This document shows positions 25,631 to 34,048 of a stretch of 64,000 nucleotides of DNA, in pieces. The notes under the pieces were generated by a model. It did no database searches and was not told the origin of the DNA. It saw nothing but the letters and a program-made list of their open reading frames with translations. The position numbers and the translations under genes were made by a program. Numbering within the stretch: the stretch's first letter is position 1; every line of letters begins with the position of its first letter. The stretch is from assembly GCA_049323435.1 (NCBI GenBank), contig JBMOMX010000036.1, positions 1 to 64,000 of the forward strand, written 5' to 3'. Source of the stretch: UBA11222 sp049323435 (GTDB lineage: Bacteria; Pseudomonadota; Alphaproteobacteria; UBA11222).

Positions 25631-25696
25631 GCAGGGTCCAGAGCCTGAGTTGGGTAATTCTTTAGTGATAACCGGCACCTATTGTCAACTATCACT

Positions 25697-25726
25697 TTGT
25701 ACTCTGGTCCCCATGAATGCTATAGT
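25697..25726 (+). promoter_or_regulatory. Candidate promoter of ppx/gppA-rlmE
   Basis: TATAGT (25721-25726, 5 of 6 to consensus) with TTGTAC (25697-25702) 18 bp upstream. Transcription would begin about 8 nt before the ATG at 25741, giving a very short leader. Confidence 0.35.
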
Positions 25727-25740
25727 CGGGTTAACTTTGA

Positions 25741-26859
25741 ATGAAATTGGAGCGCCGGGCGGGCGCGGAGGGCGTAAGGCCCGCGATCTGCCCGGTGACG
25801 GATTGCGTGAGCACTGAAATCACGGGTCTGGGACAGCGCTTCAGGAAAAATGCGGTTCGCGCTTTGGGGCGCCGGCCGCATACCTATAGTGCGCTGGATC
25901 TGGGCACCAATAATTGCCGCCTGCTGATCGCCAAACCCACACGGCGGGGTTTTCGCGTGGTGGATGCTTTTTCGCGCATTGTGCGGCTGGGCGAGGGGAT
26001 GGGCCAGTCGGGTGAAATATCCGCCGCCGCTATGGACCGCGCCATTTCCGCACTTCAGGTCTGCGCAAAAAAGATGCAACGGCGCGGCGTATCCCGGGCC
26101 CATAATGTCGCCACTGCGGCCTGCCGGCAGGCGGCAAACGGGGCGGCGTTTGCGGCCAAAGTTCTTGCGGAGACCGGCATAGAACTGAATATCATTTCCC
26201 CTGCCGAAGAAGCGCGCCTGGCGGTTGTCGGCTGCCTGCCGCTGCTGGATCCGTCCTGCCGCTATGCGCTGGTGTTCGATATCGGGGGGGGCAGCACGGA
26301 ACTGATCTGGCTTGAGCTGTCGAACCGGCGCAATCCCAATATTCTGGCCTGGACCAGCATGTCTCATGGCGTCGTCAGCCTGTCGGAAAAATATGGCAGC
26401 CTGGAAATTTCCGCTGATGCCTATGCGGCAATGGTGGCTGAGGTGTGCGGGCATTTGCAGGGGTTTGAGGATGAGCATCAACTGAACCAGCATTTTACGT
26501 CTGGCAAGGTGCAGATGCTGGGCATGTCCGGTACGGTGACGACGCTGGCGGGTGTGCAGATGGGCCTGATCCGTTATGACCGTAAACTGGTCGATGGGGT
26601 GTCGGTTTCAGTTCAGGAAATGCGCGCCGTGGCGCGTCAGCTTGCCGGAATGAATTATGCCGGGCGGGTGGCGGTGCCCTGTATCGGCCAGGAACGGGCC
26701 GATCTGGTGGTGGCTGGCTGCGCCATACTTGAGGCAATTACCGATATATGGCCGGCGCAACATTTGCGGGTGGCAGACCGGGGTTTGCGCGAAGGCATTC
26801 TGACCATGCTGATGCGCCAGGATGATCGGCGCGCATCGGCGCGCGCGGTCCCATCATGA
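25741..26859 (+). CDS. Ppx/GppA-family exopolyphosphatase / pppGpp phosphatase
   Basis: An ASKHA-fold phosphatase that hydrolyses polyphosphate and/or pppGpp. The 372 residues include a phosphate loop (YSALDLGTNNCRLLIA, near residue 50) and a second loop (VFDIGGGSTELIW near residue 180). The first 40 residues are unconserved and basic. At this length it lacks the C-terminal HD-like extension of E. coli Ppx. The stop overlaps the rlmE start (ATGA), an arrangement common in alphaproteobacteria. Ppx versus GppA specificity cannot be told from sequence. Confidence 0.92.
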   Translation: MKLERRAGAEGVRPAICPVTDCVSTEITGLGQRFRKNAVRALGRRPHTYSALDLGTNNCRLLIAKPTRRGFRVVDAFSRIVRLGEGMGQSGEISAAAMDRAISALQVCAKKMQRRGVSRAHNVATAACRQAANGAAFAAKVLAETGIELNIISPAEEARLAVVGCLPLLDPSCRYALVFDIGGGSTELIWLELSNRRNPNILAWTSMSHGVVSLSEKYGSLEISADAYAAMVAEVCGHLQGFEDEHQLNQHFTSGKVQMLGMSGTVTTLAGVQMGLIRYDRKLVDGVSVSVQEMRAVARQLAGMNYAGRVAVPCIGQERADLVVAGCAILEAITDIWPAQHLRVADRGLREGILTMLMRQDDRRASARAVPS

Positions 26860-27539
26860 ATGACCGTATCGGCGGGGCCGGGCGTGATCTGACAGTGCGG
26901 GTGAAAACCGCCCGCAAGCGCAGCACCAGTTCGACACGATGGCTGCAACGCCAGTTGAATGATCCCTATGTGGCGGCGGCCAGACGCGAAGGCTATCGTT
27001 CGCGCGCCGCCTATAAATTGCTGGAAATTGACGATCAGCATCATCTGCTGCGGCAGGGCGCGCGGGTGCTGGATCTTGGCGCAACGCCCGGCGGCTGGAC
27101 ACAGGTCTGCGTGGCGCGTGTAGGCGCGGGCAAGGTGCTGGCCGTGGACATCAACGAAATGGACGCCATTGCCGGGGCGCAATTCATGCAGATCAATTTT
27201 CTGTCTCCTGAAGCACCCGATCTGATCCGCGCCGCGCTGGGGGGCGCTGTGAATGTGGTGCTTTCAGATATGGCGTCGCCCGCCACCGGGCACAGAATGA
27301 CCGATCATGCCCGCATTATCGCGCTGTGTGATCTGGCCTATGAATTCGCCTGCGAAGTGCTGGCACCGGGCGGCAGTTTCTGCGCCAAGGTGTTGCAGGG
27401 TGGCACCGAGGCGAAATTGCTGGCCCGCATGAAGCAGATGTTTACCAGCGTGCGCCACGTCAAACCCAAATCCAGCCGCGCCGATTCTAAGGAAATCTAT
27501 GTGCTTGCCACCGGGTTCAAGGGTAACATTGGAAAATAG
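26856..27539 (+). CDS. rlmE: 23S rRNA 2'-O-methyltransferase (U2552), RlmE/FtsJ
   Basis: SAM-dependent methyltransferase acting on 23S rRNA U2552 in the late 50S particle. The 227 residues have a basic N-terminus, the K of the K-D-K-E tetrad in SRAAYKLLEID, motif I VLDLGATPGGWTQV near residue 70, the D in VLSDMASPATGH, the K in SFCAKVLQGG and the E in SKEIYVLATGF. It is translationally coupled to the Ppx/GppA gene. Confidence 0.96.
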   Translation: MNDRIGGAGRDLTVRVKTARKRSTSSTRWLQRQLNDPYVAAARREGYRSRAAYKLLEIDDQHHLLRQGARVLDLGATPGGWTQVCVARVGAGKVLAVDINEMDAIAGAQFMQINFLSPEAPDLIRAALGGAVNVVLSDMASPATGHRMTDHARIIALCDLAYEFACEVLAPGGSFCAKVLQGGTEAKLLARMKQMFTSVRHVKPKSSRADSKEIYVLATGFKGNIGK

Positions 27540-27613
27540 CGTGCTAATTTCATAGGCATGGGTGCTGGCGACGGTGGAAATGACTGATGCGGGACCGCAA
27601 ATGGACTTTGTGC

Positions 27614-27770
27614 TATAAAAGCGGGCAGGCGCTCTAGCCTGATGTGAATGTCTGTCATATCATGGGCTATCCGCCGCTCAAACCGCATATTGACGCCCTT
27701 GTGCGGAAATAGTTTGAGCAGACTGATCTGCGAGCCATCAGGCTAAGCGCGGTGCAAGAATAGCTGGCGC
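27614..27770 (+). ncRNA. Candidate structured RNA, 6S-like architecture
   Basis: In the 269-nt gap before the ferritin-like gene, a closing stem pairs 27629-27633 with 27746-27750 (5 bp) and 27636-27644 with 27736-27744 (9 bp, AGCCTGATG/CATCAGGCT). Inside, 27676-27689 pairs with 27700-27719 (14 bp with a 6-nt bulge), and GTCTG/CAGAC and GCAGA-ctga-TCTGC offer further pairing. TATAAA at 27614-27619 would start an RNA near 27626, right at the closing stem. GGTGC/GCGCC and a T-run (27779-27789) follow. A closed stem, a large bubble with a small 3'-side hairpin and an apical stem recall 6S RNA, but I cannot confirm the family. Confidence 0.4.
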
Positions 27771-27808
27771 CCCTGATGTTTAATTTTTTGCTGAACCGGA
27801 GAAACCCC

Positions 27809-28306
27809 ATGCCATATGATCTGCCCGCTGATGCGCCGAAAACCACAAGTGAAGCGTTTGCTTATCTGGGAAAATTGGTGAATGGCGCAACAATTGATGA
27901 TCTGAAAATTCTGGCGCTGGTTGAGGCGATCGGGCTGAAACTGTATGAAGAGGCCGCCGAACGCGCCGAACACCCCGAGGTCAAAAAATTGTTGCTTGCC
28001 AATGGCAGGGAGGAGCTGGCGCACGCGCATCGGGTCAGTAAGGCCATCGAGATTTTAACCGGCAAGCCGTTTCCCATCCCGGCGATAGATCAGAACCCGA
28101 TCTATACCGGAATTACACCCATGCCGATCACCAAGGCCGCTTTTGCGGGGCTGGTCAAAGCCGAAATTTCCGGCGGTAATCTTTATGATGGCGTTGCCTC
28201 AAGCTTTGACAATCCCGAAGTGGTCGCCCTGTTCAAGCAAAACGGACAGGAAGAGATCGGCCACGGCCGCCGTATACAACAGGCGATTGAGTTTTTGACC
28301 GAATAG
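27809..28306 (+). CDS. Ferritin-like/rubrerythrin-fold protein
   Basis: A 165-residue helical protein with two matching halves, each carrying a Glu-rich helix and an E-x-x-H motif: LYEEAAERAEHPEVKK with REELAHAH, and EISGGNLYDGVASSF with QEEIGHGRR. This is the di-iron ferritin-like fold; the role (iron storage, peroxide reduction or other) is not fixed. CCGGAGAAA is well placed for the ATG at 27809. The longer frame from 27776 crosses the T-run that may end the upstream RNA. Confidence 0.8.
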   Translation: MPYDLPADAPKTTSEAFAYLGKLVNGATIDDLKILALVEAIGLKLYEEAAERAEHPEVKKLLLANGREELAHAHRVSKAIEILTGKPFPIPAIDQNPIYTGITPMPITKAAFAGLVKAEISGGNLYDGVASSFDNPEVVALFKQNGQEEIGHGRRIQQAIEFLTE

Positions 28307-28340
28307 GAGCCGGCCTTCAACCGCGGTGTGCCTTTGGCAG

Positions 28341-28369
28341 TTGACTTTGCGGTGCTCCGCCGCCATATT
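28341..28369 (+). promoter_or_regulatory. Candidate guaB promoter
   Basis: TTGACT (28341-28346, 5 of 6) and CATATT (28364-28369, 4 of 6) are 17 bp apart. The predicted start near 28376 lies downstream of a GTG at 28328, which rules that GTG out as the guaB start if this promoter is used. Confidence 0.5.
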
Positions 28370-28396
28370 CCTCGACCATTACAGGTGGAGACGATT

Positions 28397-29863
28397 TTGG
28401 AGATCCAGGAAGCCCTTACTTTTGACGATGTGCTTCTGAAGCCTGCCGCTTCGAACGTGCTTCCGGGGCAGGCCGATACCAGGACCCGGCTGACCAAAGA
28501 GATTTCCCTCAATATTCCGCTGATTTCCGCTGCCATGGATACGGTCACTGAGGCGCGGCTGGCGATCGCCATGGCCCAGGAAGGCGGTATTGGCGTGCTG
28601 CACCGCAATCTGACGCCGCAGCAGCAGGCCGAGCATGTCCGCCAGGTCAAGAAATTCGAATCCGGTATGGTGGTTAATCCGCTGACCCTGCCGCCCACGG
28701 CGACGCTGGGGGATGCGCAACGCCTGATGCAGATCCATCAATTCTCCGGCTTTCCGGTCGTGGAGAGTAAAACCGGCAAGCTGCTGGGCATTCTGACCAA
28801 CCGCGATGTGCGCTTTGCCGAGAACCCGGCCCAGCCCGTAAGCGAGCTGATGACCAGCACCGGCCTCGTGACCGTCAATGAGGATGTCGATGGCGCCGCC
28901 GCCAAACGGCTGCTGCATCAGCACCGCCTGGAAAAACTGCTGGTGGTGGATAAAGATTACCGCTGCATCGGGCTGATCACTGTCAAGGATATGGAAAAGG
29001 CGCGCCTGCACCCCAATGCCTGCAAGGATGACAAGGGCCGGCTGCGCGTGGCAGCCGCCACCACAACGGGAGACGAAGGCTTTGCCCGTGCCGAGGCGCT
29101 GGTGGAGGCCGAGGCCGATCTGATTGTGGTAGACACGGCGCATGGGCATAATGACAGGGTGCTGGAACAGGTGCGGCGCATCAAACGGTTGAGCAATCGC
29201 ATTCAGGTGGTGGCCGGAAATATCGCCACCGGCGACGCGGCGCTGGCGCTGATTGATGCGGGCGCGGATGCGCTGAAGGTTGGTATCGGCCCCGGCTCCA
29301 TCTGCACCACGCGTATGGTGGCGGGGGTGGGCGTGCCACAACTGACCGCCATTATGGATGTGGTGGAAGTGGCGCGTAAACATGGCATTCCGGTAATCGC
29401 CGATGGCGGCATCAAGCTGTCGGGCGATCTTGCGAAGGCGATTGCGGCAGGCGCCGATTGCGCCATGATCGGTTCGCTGTTTGCTGGCACCGACGAAAGC
29501 CCCGGCGAAGTATTCCTGTTTCAGGGGCGCAGCTATAAGGCGTATCGCGGCATGGGCTCGCTTGGCGCGATGGCGCGCGGCTCGGCGGATCGTTATTTTC
29601 AGGAAGACATCAAGGACACGCTGAAACTGGTACCCGAAGGCGTGGAAGGGCAGGTGCCCTATAAAGGCCCGCTCGCCAATATTACGCATCAGCTTGTTGG
29701 CGGGTTGCGCGCCGCCATGGGCTATACCGGGAACGCCACAATCGCCGACATGCAAACCCGCGCGACCTTTATCCGCATCAGCGGCGCGGGCCTGGCCGAA
29801 GGGCACGTGCATGATGTGGCGATCACACGCGAGCCGCCCAATTACCCGATCGGGACACGATGA
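28397..29863 (+). CDS. guaB: IMP dehydrogenase
   Basis: NAD-dependent oxidation of IMP to XMP, the first committed step to GMP. A TIM barrel is interrupted by two CBS domains (about residues 95-205). The catalytic Cys lies in GPGSICTTRMVAGVG near residue 305, and the flap follows around RYFQED. I chose the TTG at 28397 because GGTGGAG lies 6 nt upstream and it yields 488 residues, the standard length. It overlaps rsmB by 4 nt; guaA lies two genes on. Confidence 0.96.
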   Translation: MEIQEALTFDDVLLKPAASNVLPGQADTRTRLTKEISLNIPLISAAMDTVTEARLAIAMAQEGGIGVLHRNLTPQQQAEHVRQVKKFESGMVVNPLTLPPTATLGDAQRLMQIHQFSGFPVVESKTGKLLGILTNRDVRFAENPAQPVSELMTSTGLVTVNEDVDGAAAKRLLHQHRLEKLLVVDKDYRCIGLITVKDMEKARLHPNACKDDKGRLRVAAATTTGDEGFARAEALVEAEADLIVVDTAHGHNDRVLEQVRRIKRLSNRIQVVAGNIATGDAALALIDAGADALKVGIGPGSICTTRMVAGVGVPQLTAIMDVVEVARKHGIPVIADGGIKLSGDLAKAIAAGADCAMIGSLFAGTDESPGEVFLFQGRSYKAYRGMGSLGAMARGSADRYFQEDIKDTLKLVPEGVEGQVPYKGPLANITHQLVGGLRAAMGYTGNATIADMQTRATFIRISGAGLAEGHVHDVAITREPPNYPIGTR

Positions 29864-31140
29864 CCCCGGCTGCACGGGTAAAATCCGCGATTGATATTCT
29901 CGAAACATTGATGGCGTCGGCAAAACCGGCGGATCGTTTTTTGAATGAATGGGCGCGCAGCAACCGCTATGCCGGATCAAAGGACCGTCATGCGATTTTC
30001 GAGCTGGTCTATGCGGTGCTGCGGCGGCGCGCCGAATTCGCCTTTGTCATGGGCCATGAGGATGCGCGCAGCCTGGTGCTGGCGGCGTTAAAGCTGGAAG
30101 AGGCGCTGGATCTTGAACAGGCGCAGGAGCTGTTTGCGGGCGATAAATATTCCGCCGCGGCCCTGAGCGAGGCGGAATGCGCGGCCTATGCGCGCGATAT
30201 TGCCGCCGCAGATATGCCGGATTGGGCGCGCGGCAATTATCCGCAATGGCTGGAAAACGAATTACGAGAAAGTCTGCCGGATGTGCAGGCGGAAATGCGG
30301 GCATTGTCGGTGCGCGCGCCGCTCGATCTGCGGGTTAACCGGCTGAAGGCAACACGGGAACAGGCCCTGGACGCGCTGGCCGAAGAAAAAATTACTGCGA
30401 TCCCGGTCCCCTGGTCGCCGGATGGGCTGCGTGTTACCGGGCGGGCGCGCATCACCGGGGCGGCGGCGTTTACGCGTGGTCTGATCGAGGTGCAGGACGA
30501 GGGCTCGCAACTGGCGGCGCTGCTGACCTGTGTGCAGCCGGGACAACAGGTGATTGATCTGTGCGCGGGCGGCGGCGGCAAAAGCTTGGCTATGGCCGCC
30601 GTGATGCAGAACCGCGGGCAGATTTATGCGCTCGACGCCATTCCCGGCCGGCTGAAGGCAATGCCGGATCGCATGAGCCGCGCGGGCGCACATAATATTC
30701 AGATCGCGGGAAATCCCGAACCTGCATTGGCGGCGCTAAAAGGCCGCGCGCACCGTGTGGTGCTGGACGTGCCCTGCAGCGGCACCGGCGCATGGCGGCG
30801 CAACCCGGATGCGAAATGGCGGCTGACGCCCGATGCGCTGGCGAAACATATGGCGGCACAGGATGCTCTGTTGCGCCAGGGCGCCGATCTGGTGGCGCCG
30901 GGCGGGCGGCTGGTTTACATCACCTGCTCGCTGCTGGCCTGCGAAAATTCGCAGCGGATCGCGGCGTTTCTGGCCCAGGATGCGCGCTTTGCGCCGTTGC
31001 CGGCCGCCGCCCTCTGGGCCGAAGGCGTGGGAACGCCGCTGCCGGAATTTATCGCGCCGGACGCGCCGCATATTATTCTGACGCCGCTGCGGTCAGCCAC
31101 GGATGGATTTTTTATCTGCGTGATGGAGCGGCGCGCATGA
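29860..31140 (+). CDS. rsmB: 16S rRNA m5C methyltransferase, RsmB/NOL1/NOP2/Sun family
   Basis: A 426-residue SAM-dependent rRNA cytosine-C5 methyltransferase. The N-terminal part is a NusB-like helical domain (about residues 1-75). The Rossmann domain has QVIDLCAGGGGKSLAMAA near residue 230, the DVPCSGTGAWRRNPD motif near residue 305 and the catalytic-cysteine motif YITCSLLACEN near residue 350. It is coupled to guaB by an ATGA overlap. RsmB is the best fit, but other Sun-family targets are possible. Confidence 0.88.
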   Translation: MTPAARVKSAIDILETLMASAKPADRFLNEWARSNRYAGSKDRHAIFELVYAVLRRRAEFAFVMGHEDARSLVLAALKLEEALDLEQAQELFAGDKYSAAALSEAECAAYARDIAAADMPDWARGNYPQWLENELRESLPDVQAEMRALSVRAPLDLRVNRLKATREQALDALAEEKITAIPVPWSPDGLRVTGRARITGAAAFTRGLIEVQDEGSQLAALLTCVQPGQQVIDLCAGGGGKSLAMAAVMQNRGQIYALDAIPGRLKAMPDRMSRAGAHNIQIAGNPEPALAALKGRAHRVVLDVPCSGTGAWRRNPDAKWRLTPDALAKHMAAQDALLRQGADLVAPGGRLVYITCSLLACENSQRIAAFLAQDARFAPLPAAALWAEGVGTPLPEFIAPDAPHIILTPLRSATDGFFICVMERRA

Positions 31141-31189
31141 TTATGCGAGAATGGGAATTAGATAATTTTTGCAGATCATTCACACAGTG

Positions 31190-31278
31190 TGTCACCCCGC
31201 ACTTGTTGCGGGGTCCAGAGTTCCAAACTCAGGCTTTTCCTTGTGGCTGCTGGACCCCGGAATAAATCCGGGGAGACA
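31190..31278. repeat. Dispersed element family A, short form, copy 1 (89 nt)
   Basis: Begins TGTCACCCCGC and ends CCGGGGAGACA, with an inner GGGGTCCA/TGGACCCC pair. The same 89-nt length and layout recur at 51807, and a 126-nt form recurs in reverse orientation at 62333. It lies between rsmB and guaA. Confidence 0.85.
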
Positions 31279-31323
31279 GGCAGAATTCTAATCTTCTACT
31301 AAACTTAACAACAAAGCTTCCCG

Positions 31324-32871
31324 ATGAATGACCGTATACTGATTATCGATTTCGGATCGCAGGTGACGCAACTGATTGCGCGCCGGGTGCGCGAAAGCGG
31401 CGTTTATTGCGAAATCATCCCCTATAACAAGGTGGATGCGATCCTGGACAGCTTTGCGCCGAAAGCCATTATTCTTTCGGGCGGCCCGGCCAGCGTGATC
31501 AAGAGCGGCACGCCGCGTATCCCTGACCGGGTGTTCAGCCATGGCGTGCCGGTGCTGGGCATCTGTTACGGGCAACAGGCCATGTGCGCGCAACTGGGCG
31601 GCAGGGTGGAGGCCGGGACGGAACGCGAATTTGGCCGCGCCGAACTGGAAGTGATGCAGGAGAGTGCGCTGTTTGATGGCGTGTGGCGCAAGGGCGCGCG
31701 GTATCAGGTATGGATGAGCCATGGCGACCGGGTGATCGCGCTGCCACCCGGATTTCGCGTGGTGGGCGTCAGCGCCAATGCCCCCTTCGCCGCCATTGCC
31801 GACGAGGCGCGGCATTTTTACGGCGTGCAGTTTCACCCCGAGGTTATGCACACGCCCGATGGCGCGAAACTGTTGCATAATTTCGTGCATAATATCGCCG
31901 GGTGCGGCGGCGGCTGGACCATGGCGGCATTCCGCGAAACCGAGATCGCCAAGGTACGCGCCCAGGTGGGCAAGGGCCGGGTGATTTGCGGCCTGTCCGG
32001 CGGCGTGGACAGCTCGGTGGTGGCGGTGCTGCTGCATGAGGCGATCGGCGCGCAGCTGACCTGTGTGTTTGTCGATACCGGCATGATGCGCCAGGGCGAG
32101 GCGGAGCAGGTGGTGACCCTGTTCCGCGATCATTATAATATTCATCTGGTGCATCGCGACGCCAAGCCAATGTTTCTGTCGCGCCTTAACGGCGTCAGTG
32201 ACCCGGAACAAAAACGCAAGATTATCGGCGCCACCTTTATCGACGTGTTCGACGAGGAAGCCACCAAAATTGGCGGCGCGGATTTTCTGGCGCAGGGCAC
32301 GCTGTACCCCGATGTGATCGAAAGCGTTTCCTTCGATGGCGGGCCGAGCGTCACCATCAAATCGCATCACAATGTGGGCGGCCTGCCGGAACGGATGCGC
32401 ATGAAGCTGGTGGAACCGCTGCGCGAACTGTTCAAGGACGAGGTGCGCAAATTGGGCCGCGAGCTTGGCCTGCCCGAAACATTTGTCGGCCGCCATCCGT
32501 TTCCGGGCCCGGGCCTCGCCATCCGCATTCCCGGCGAAATCACCGCCGAAAAACTTGAACTGCTGCGCAAGGCCGATGCGATCTATATCGATGAAATCCG
32601 CAAGGCCGGATTATATGACGATATCTGGCAGGCCTTTGCCGTATTGCTGCCGGTCAAGACCGTCGGCGTGATGGGCGACGAGCGTTCCTACGACTATGTC
32701 TGCGCGCTGCGCGCCGTCACCAGCACCGACGGCATGACGGCGGATTATTATCCGTTCACGCATGAATTTCTCGGCGCAACCGCCACCCGCATCATCAACG
32801 AAGTGCGCGGCATCAACCGCGTCGTCTACGACATCACCTCAAAACCACCGGGGACGATTGAGTGGGAGTAG
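31324..32871 (+). CDS. guaA: GMP synthase (glutamine-hydrolysing)
   Basis: Converts XMP to GMP using glutamine and ATP. The 515 residues comprise a class I amidotransferase domain (nucleophile in GICYGQQAM near residue 82, His/Glu in FHPEV near residue 176), the ATP pyrophosphatase P-loop (LSGGVDSSVVAVLL near residue 223) and the C-terminal dimerisation domain ending TSKPPGTIEWE. It completes GMP synthesis with guaB upstream; the palindromic element lies between it and rsmB. Confidence 0.98.
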   Translation: MNDRILIIDFGSQVTQLIARRVRESGVYCEIIPYNKVDAILDSFAPKAIILSGGPASVIKSGTPRIPDRVFSHGVPVLGICYGQQAMCAQLGGRVEAGTEREFGRAELEVMQESALFDGVWRKGARYQVWMSHGDRVIALPPGFRVVGVSANAPFAAIADEARHFYGVQFHPEVMHTPDGAKLLHNFVHNIAGCGGGWTMAAFRETEIAKVRAQVGKGRVICGLSGGVDSSVVAVLLHEAIGAQLTCVFVDTGMMRQGEAEQVVTLFRDHYNIHLVHRDAKPMFLSRLNGVSDPEQKRKIIGATFIDVFDEEATKIGGADFLAQGTLYPDVIESVSFDGGPSVTIKSHHNVGGLPERMRMKLVEPLRELFKDEVRKLGRELGLPETFVGRHPFPGPGLAIRIPGEITAEKLELLRKADAIYIDEIRKAGLYDDIWQAFAVLLPVKTVGVMGDERSYDYVCALRAVTSTDGMTADYYPFTHEFLGATATRIINEVRGINRVVYDITSKPPGTIEWE

Positions 32872-32981
32872 GGGGCGGGATACCCTGGATGGCTCCAGGC
32901 GAGAATAAAGTAGGAAAAGTAGCGGAGTGCCGGATAGTTAGAAGGCAACGCGGTTGACTTTAAATTGGATCGCCTATCTCG

Positions 32982-33038
32982 GTTCAGTTTCAGCCGGTCC
33001 ACCACTTCGGGCGCGGTGCCGGCAATGGTGACATCATT
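32982..33038 (-). pseudogene. Possible remnant of a luciferase-like monooxygenase C-terminus
   Basis: On the minus strand one frame reads NDVTIAGTAPEVVDRLKLN and is closed by a stop just upstream. It resembles the C-terminal AGTPEEVxxRL motif of flavin/F420 LLM-class enzymes. It lies in the 279-nt gap after guaA and has no intact gene around it. The match is short and could be chance. Confidence 0.2.
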
Positions 33039-33090
33039 TCATTGCTGTTGCCCACTGTGTGGGCGCCATCTTTATGCATCCGGTATGGAA

Positions 33091-33118
33091 TTGCAAATGC
33101 GAGCTATGCCGCTATGAT
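33091..33118 (+). promoter_or_regulatory. Candidate promoter of the arsC-like/GNAT/GFA operon
   Basis: TTGCAA (33091-33096) and TATGAT (33113-33118, 5 of 6) are 16 bp apart. The start would fall near 33125, about 26 nt before the ATG at 33151. Confidence 0.45.
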
Positions 33119-33150
33119 GAATCGTGGCCTTACATATGAGCGGTTAGAAA

Positions 33151-33510
33151 ATGGCAAAGCCCGAGACTGTAACGATCTACGGCATCAAAAATTGCGACAC
33201 TATGAAAAAGGCGCGGGCGTGGCTGGATGCGCATGGGATCGGCTATGCGTTTCATGATTATAAAACGGCCGGGGCCGATCGCACCTTGCTTGAGGGCTGG
33301 GTGAAGCAGGTTGGGTGGGAGGCATTGCTGAACCGTGCGGGTACGACATTTCGCAAATTACCCGAAGCGGACAAAGCCGGACTGACGGAAAAAAAGGCTA
33401 TCGGCCTGATGTGCGCGCAGCCTTCGATGATCAGGCGGCCCGTGCTGGTTTCTGAAAAAGCTCTGTTGGCGGGGTTCAAGCCGGAACAATATCAGATTTT
33501 ACTGAGGTAG
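33151..33510 (+). CDS. ArsC/Spx-family thioredoxin-fold protein (YffB-like)
   Basis: A 119-residue protein with the N-terminal active-site segment IYGIKNCDTMKKARAWLD, which has one Cys and is not a CxxC, then YKTAGADRTLLEGWV and the C-terminal IRRPVLVSEKALLAGF. This matches the YffB branch of the ArsC family, whose role is unclear and which is probably glutathione-linked; it is not a proven arsenate reductase. First gene of a three-gene operon, 5 nt before the acetyltransferase. Confidence 0.88.
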   Translation: MAKPETVTIYGIKNCDTMKKARAWLDAHGIGYAFHDYKTAGADRTLLEGWVKQVGWEALLNRAGTTFRKLPEADKAGLTEKKAIGLMCAQPSMIRRPVLVSEKALLAGFKPEQYQILLR

Positions 33511-33515
33511 CCGCC

Positions 33516-34043
33516 ATGCAGGAAGTCACTTTGACGCCGTTGGCGGACAGGCCTGCCATTCGTGCGGCATTGAGTGAGATGATGATCGAAGCGGTCGCGA
33601 GCGGCGCATCGGTGAGTTTCATGCATCCGCTGGCGCCGGAAGAAGCAGATGCATTCTGGCGGGATTCGCTGGCCGATGCGGCAAGCGGGAAAAAAATTGT
33701 TCTGGGCGCCTTTGAAGATACACGGCTGATCGGCACGTTCACGCTGGTGCTTGGCCTGCCGCCCAATCAGCCGCACCGGGCCGATCTTGCCAAACTGATC
33801 GTCCGCAACAGCCACCGCGGCCGGGGCATCGGCACGGCGCTGATGCTTGAGGCGGAACGGCTGGCCATCGCGCACGGGCGCACGCTGCTGGTGCTCGATA
33901 CGGCTATCGATGGCGGGCCGTGGCAGATGTATGAAGGGCTGGGATACCGGCTGGCGGGAATCATTCCCGGCTATTCATACACGCCGCACGGGACGCTGAC
34001 CGGGGTCAAGATCTACTGGAAGCAGATTGGCGGGAAGGAGTGA
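33516..34043 (+). CDS. GNAT-family N-acetyltransferase
   Basis: A 175-residue acetyl-CoA-dependent transferase. The acetyl-CoA-binding motif is the RNSHRGRGIGTALMLEAER stretch near residue 95, followed by LLVLDTAIDGGPWQMYEGLGYRLAG, the typical motif B region. The acceptor is unknown; the family includes antibiotic, protein and small-amine acetylases. It is co-directional with the arsC-like gene and ends 5 nt before the GFA gene. Confidence 0.88.
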   Translation: MQEVTLTPLADRPAIRAALSEMMIEAVASGASVSFMHPLAPEEADAFWRDSLADAASGKKIVLGAFEDTRLIGTFTLVLGLPPNQPHRADLAKLIVRNSHRGRGIGTALMLEAERLAIAHGRTLLVLDTAIDGGPWQMYEGLGYRLAGIIPGYSYTPHGTLTGVKIYWKQIGGKE

Positions 34044-34048
34044 AAGCC

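Noticed and set aside
27776..27808. Upstream start for the ferritin-like protein
   Set aside because: The extra residues are unconserved, span a T-run and have no good ribosome-binding site; the ATG at 27809 has CCGGAGAAA upstream.
28379..29980. 533-residue minus-strand frame opposite guaB
   Set aside because: Antisense to an intact IMP dehydrogenase; composition is typical of a reverse-frame shadow.
31288..32496. 402-residue minus-strand frame opposite guaA
   Set aside because: Antisense to conserved GMP synthase motifs; no recognisable domain.
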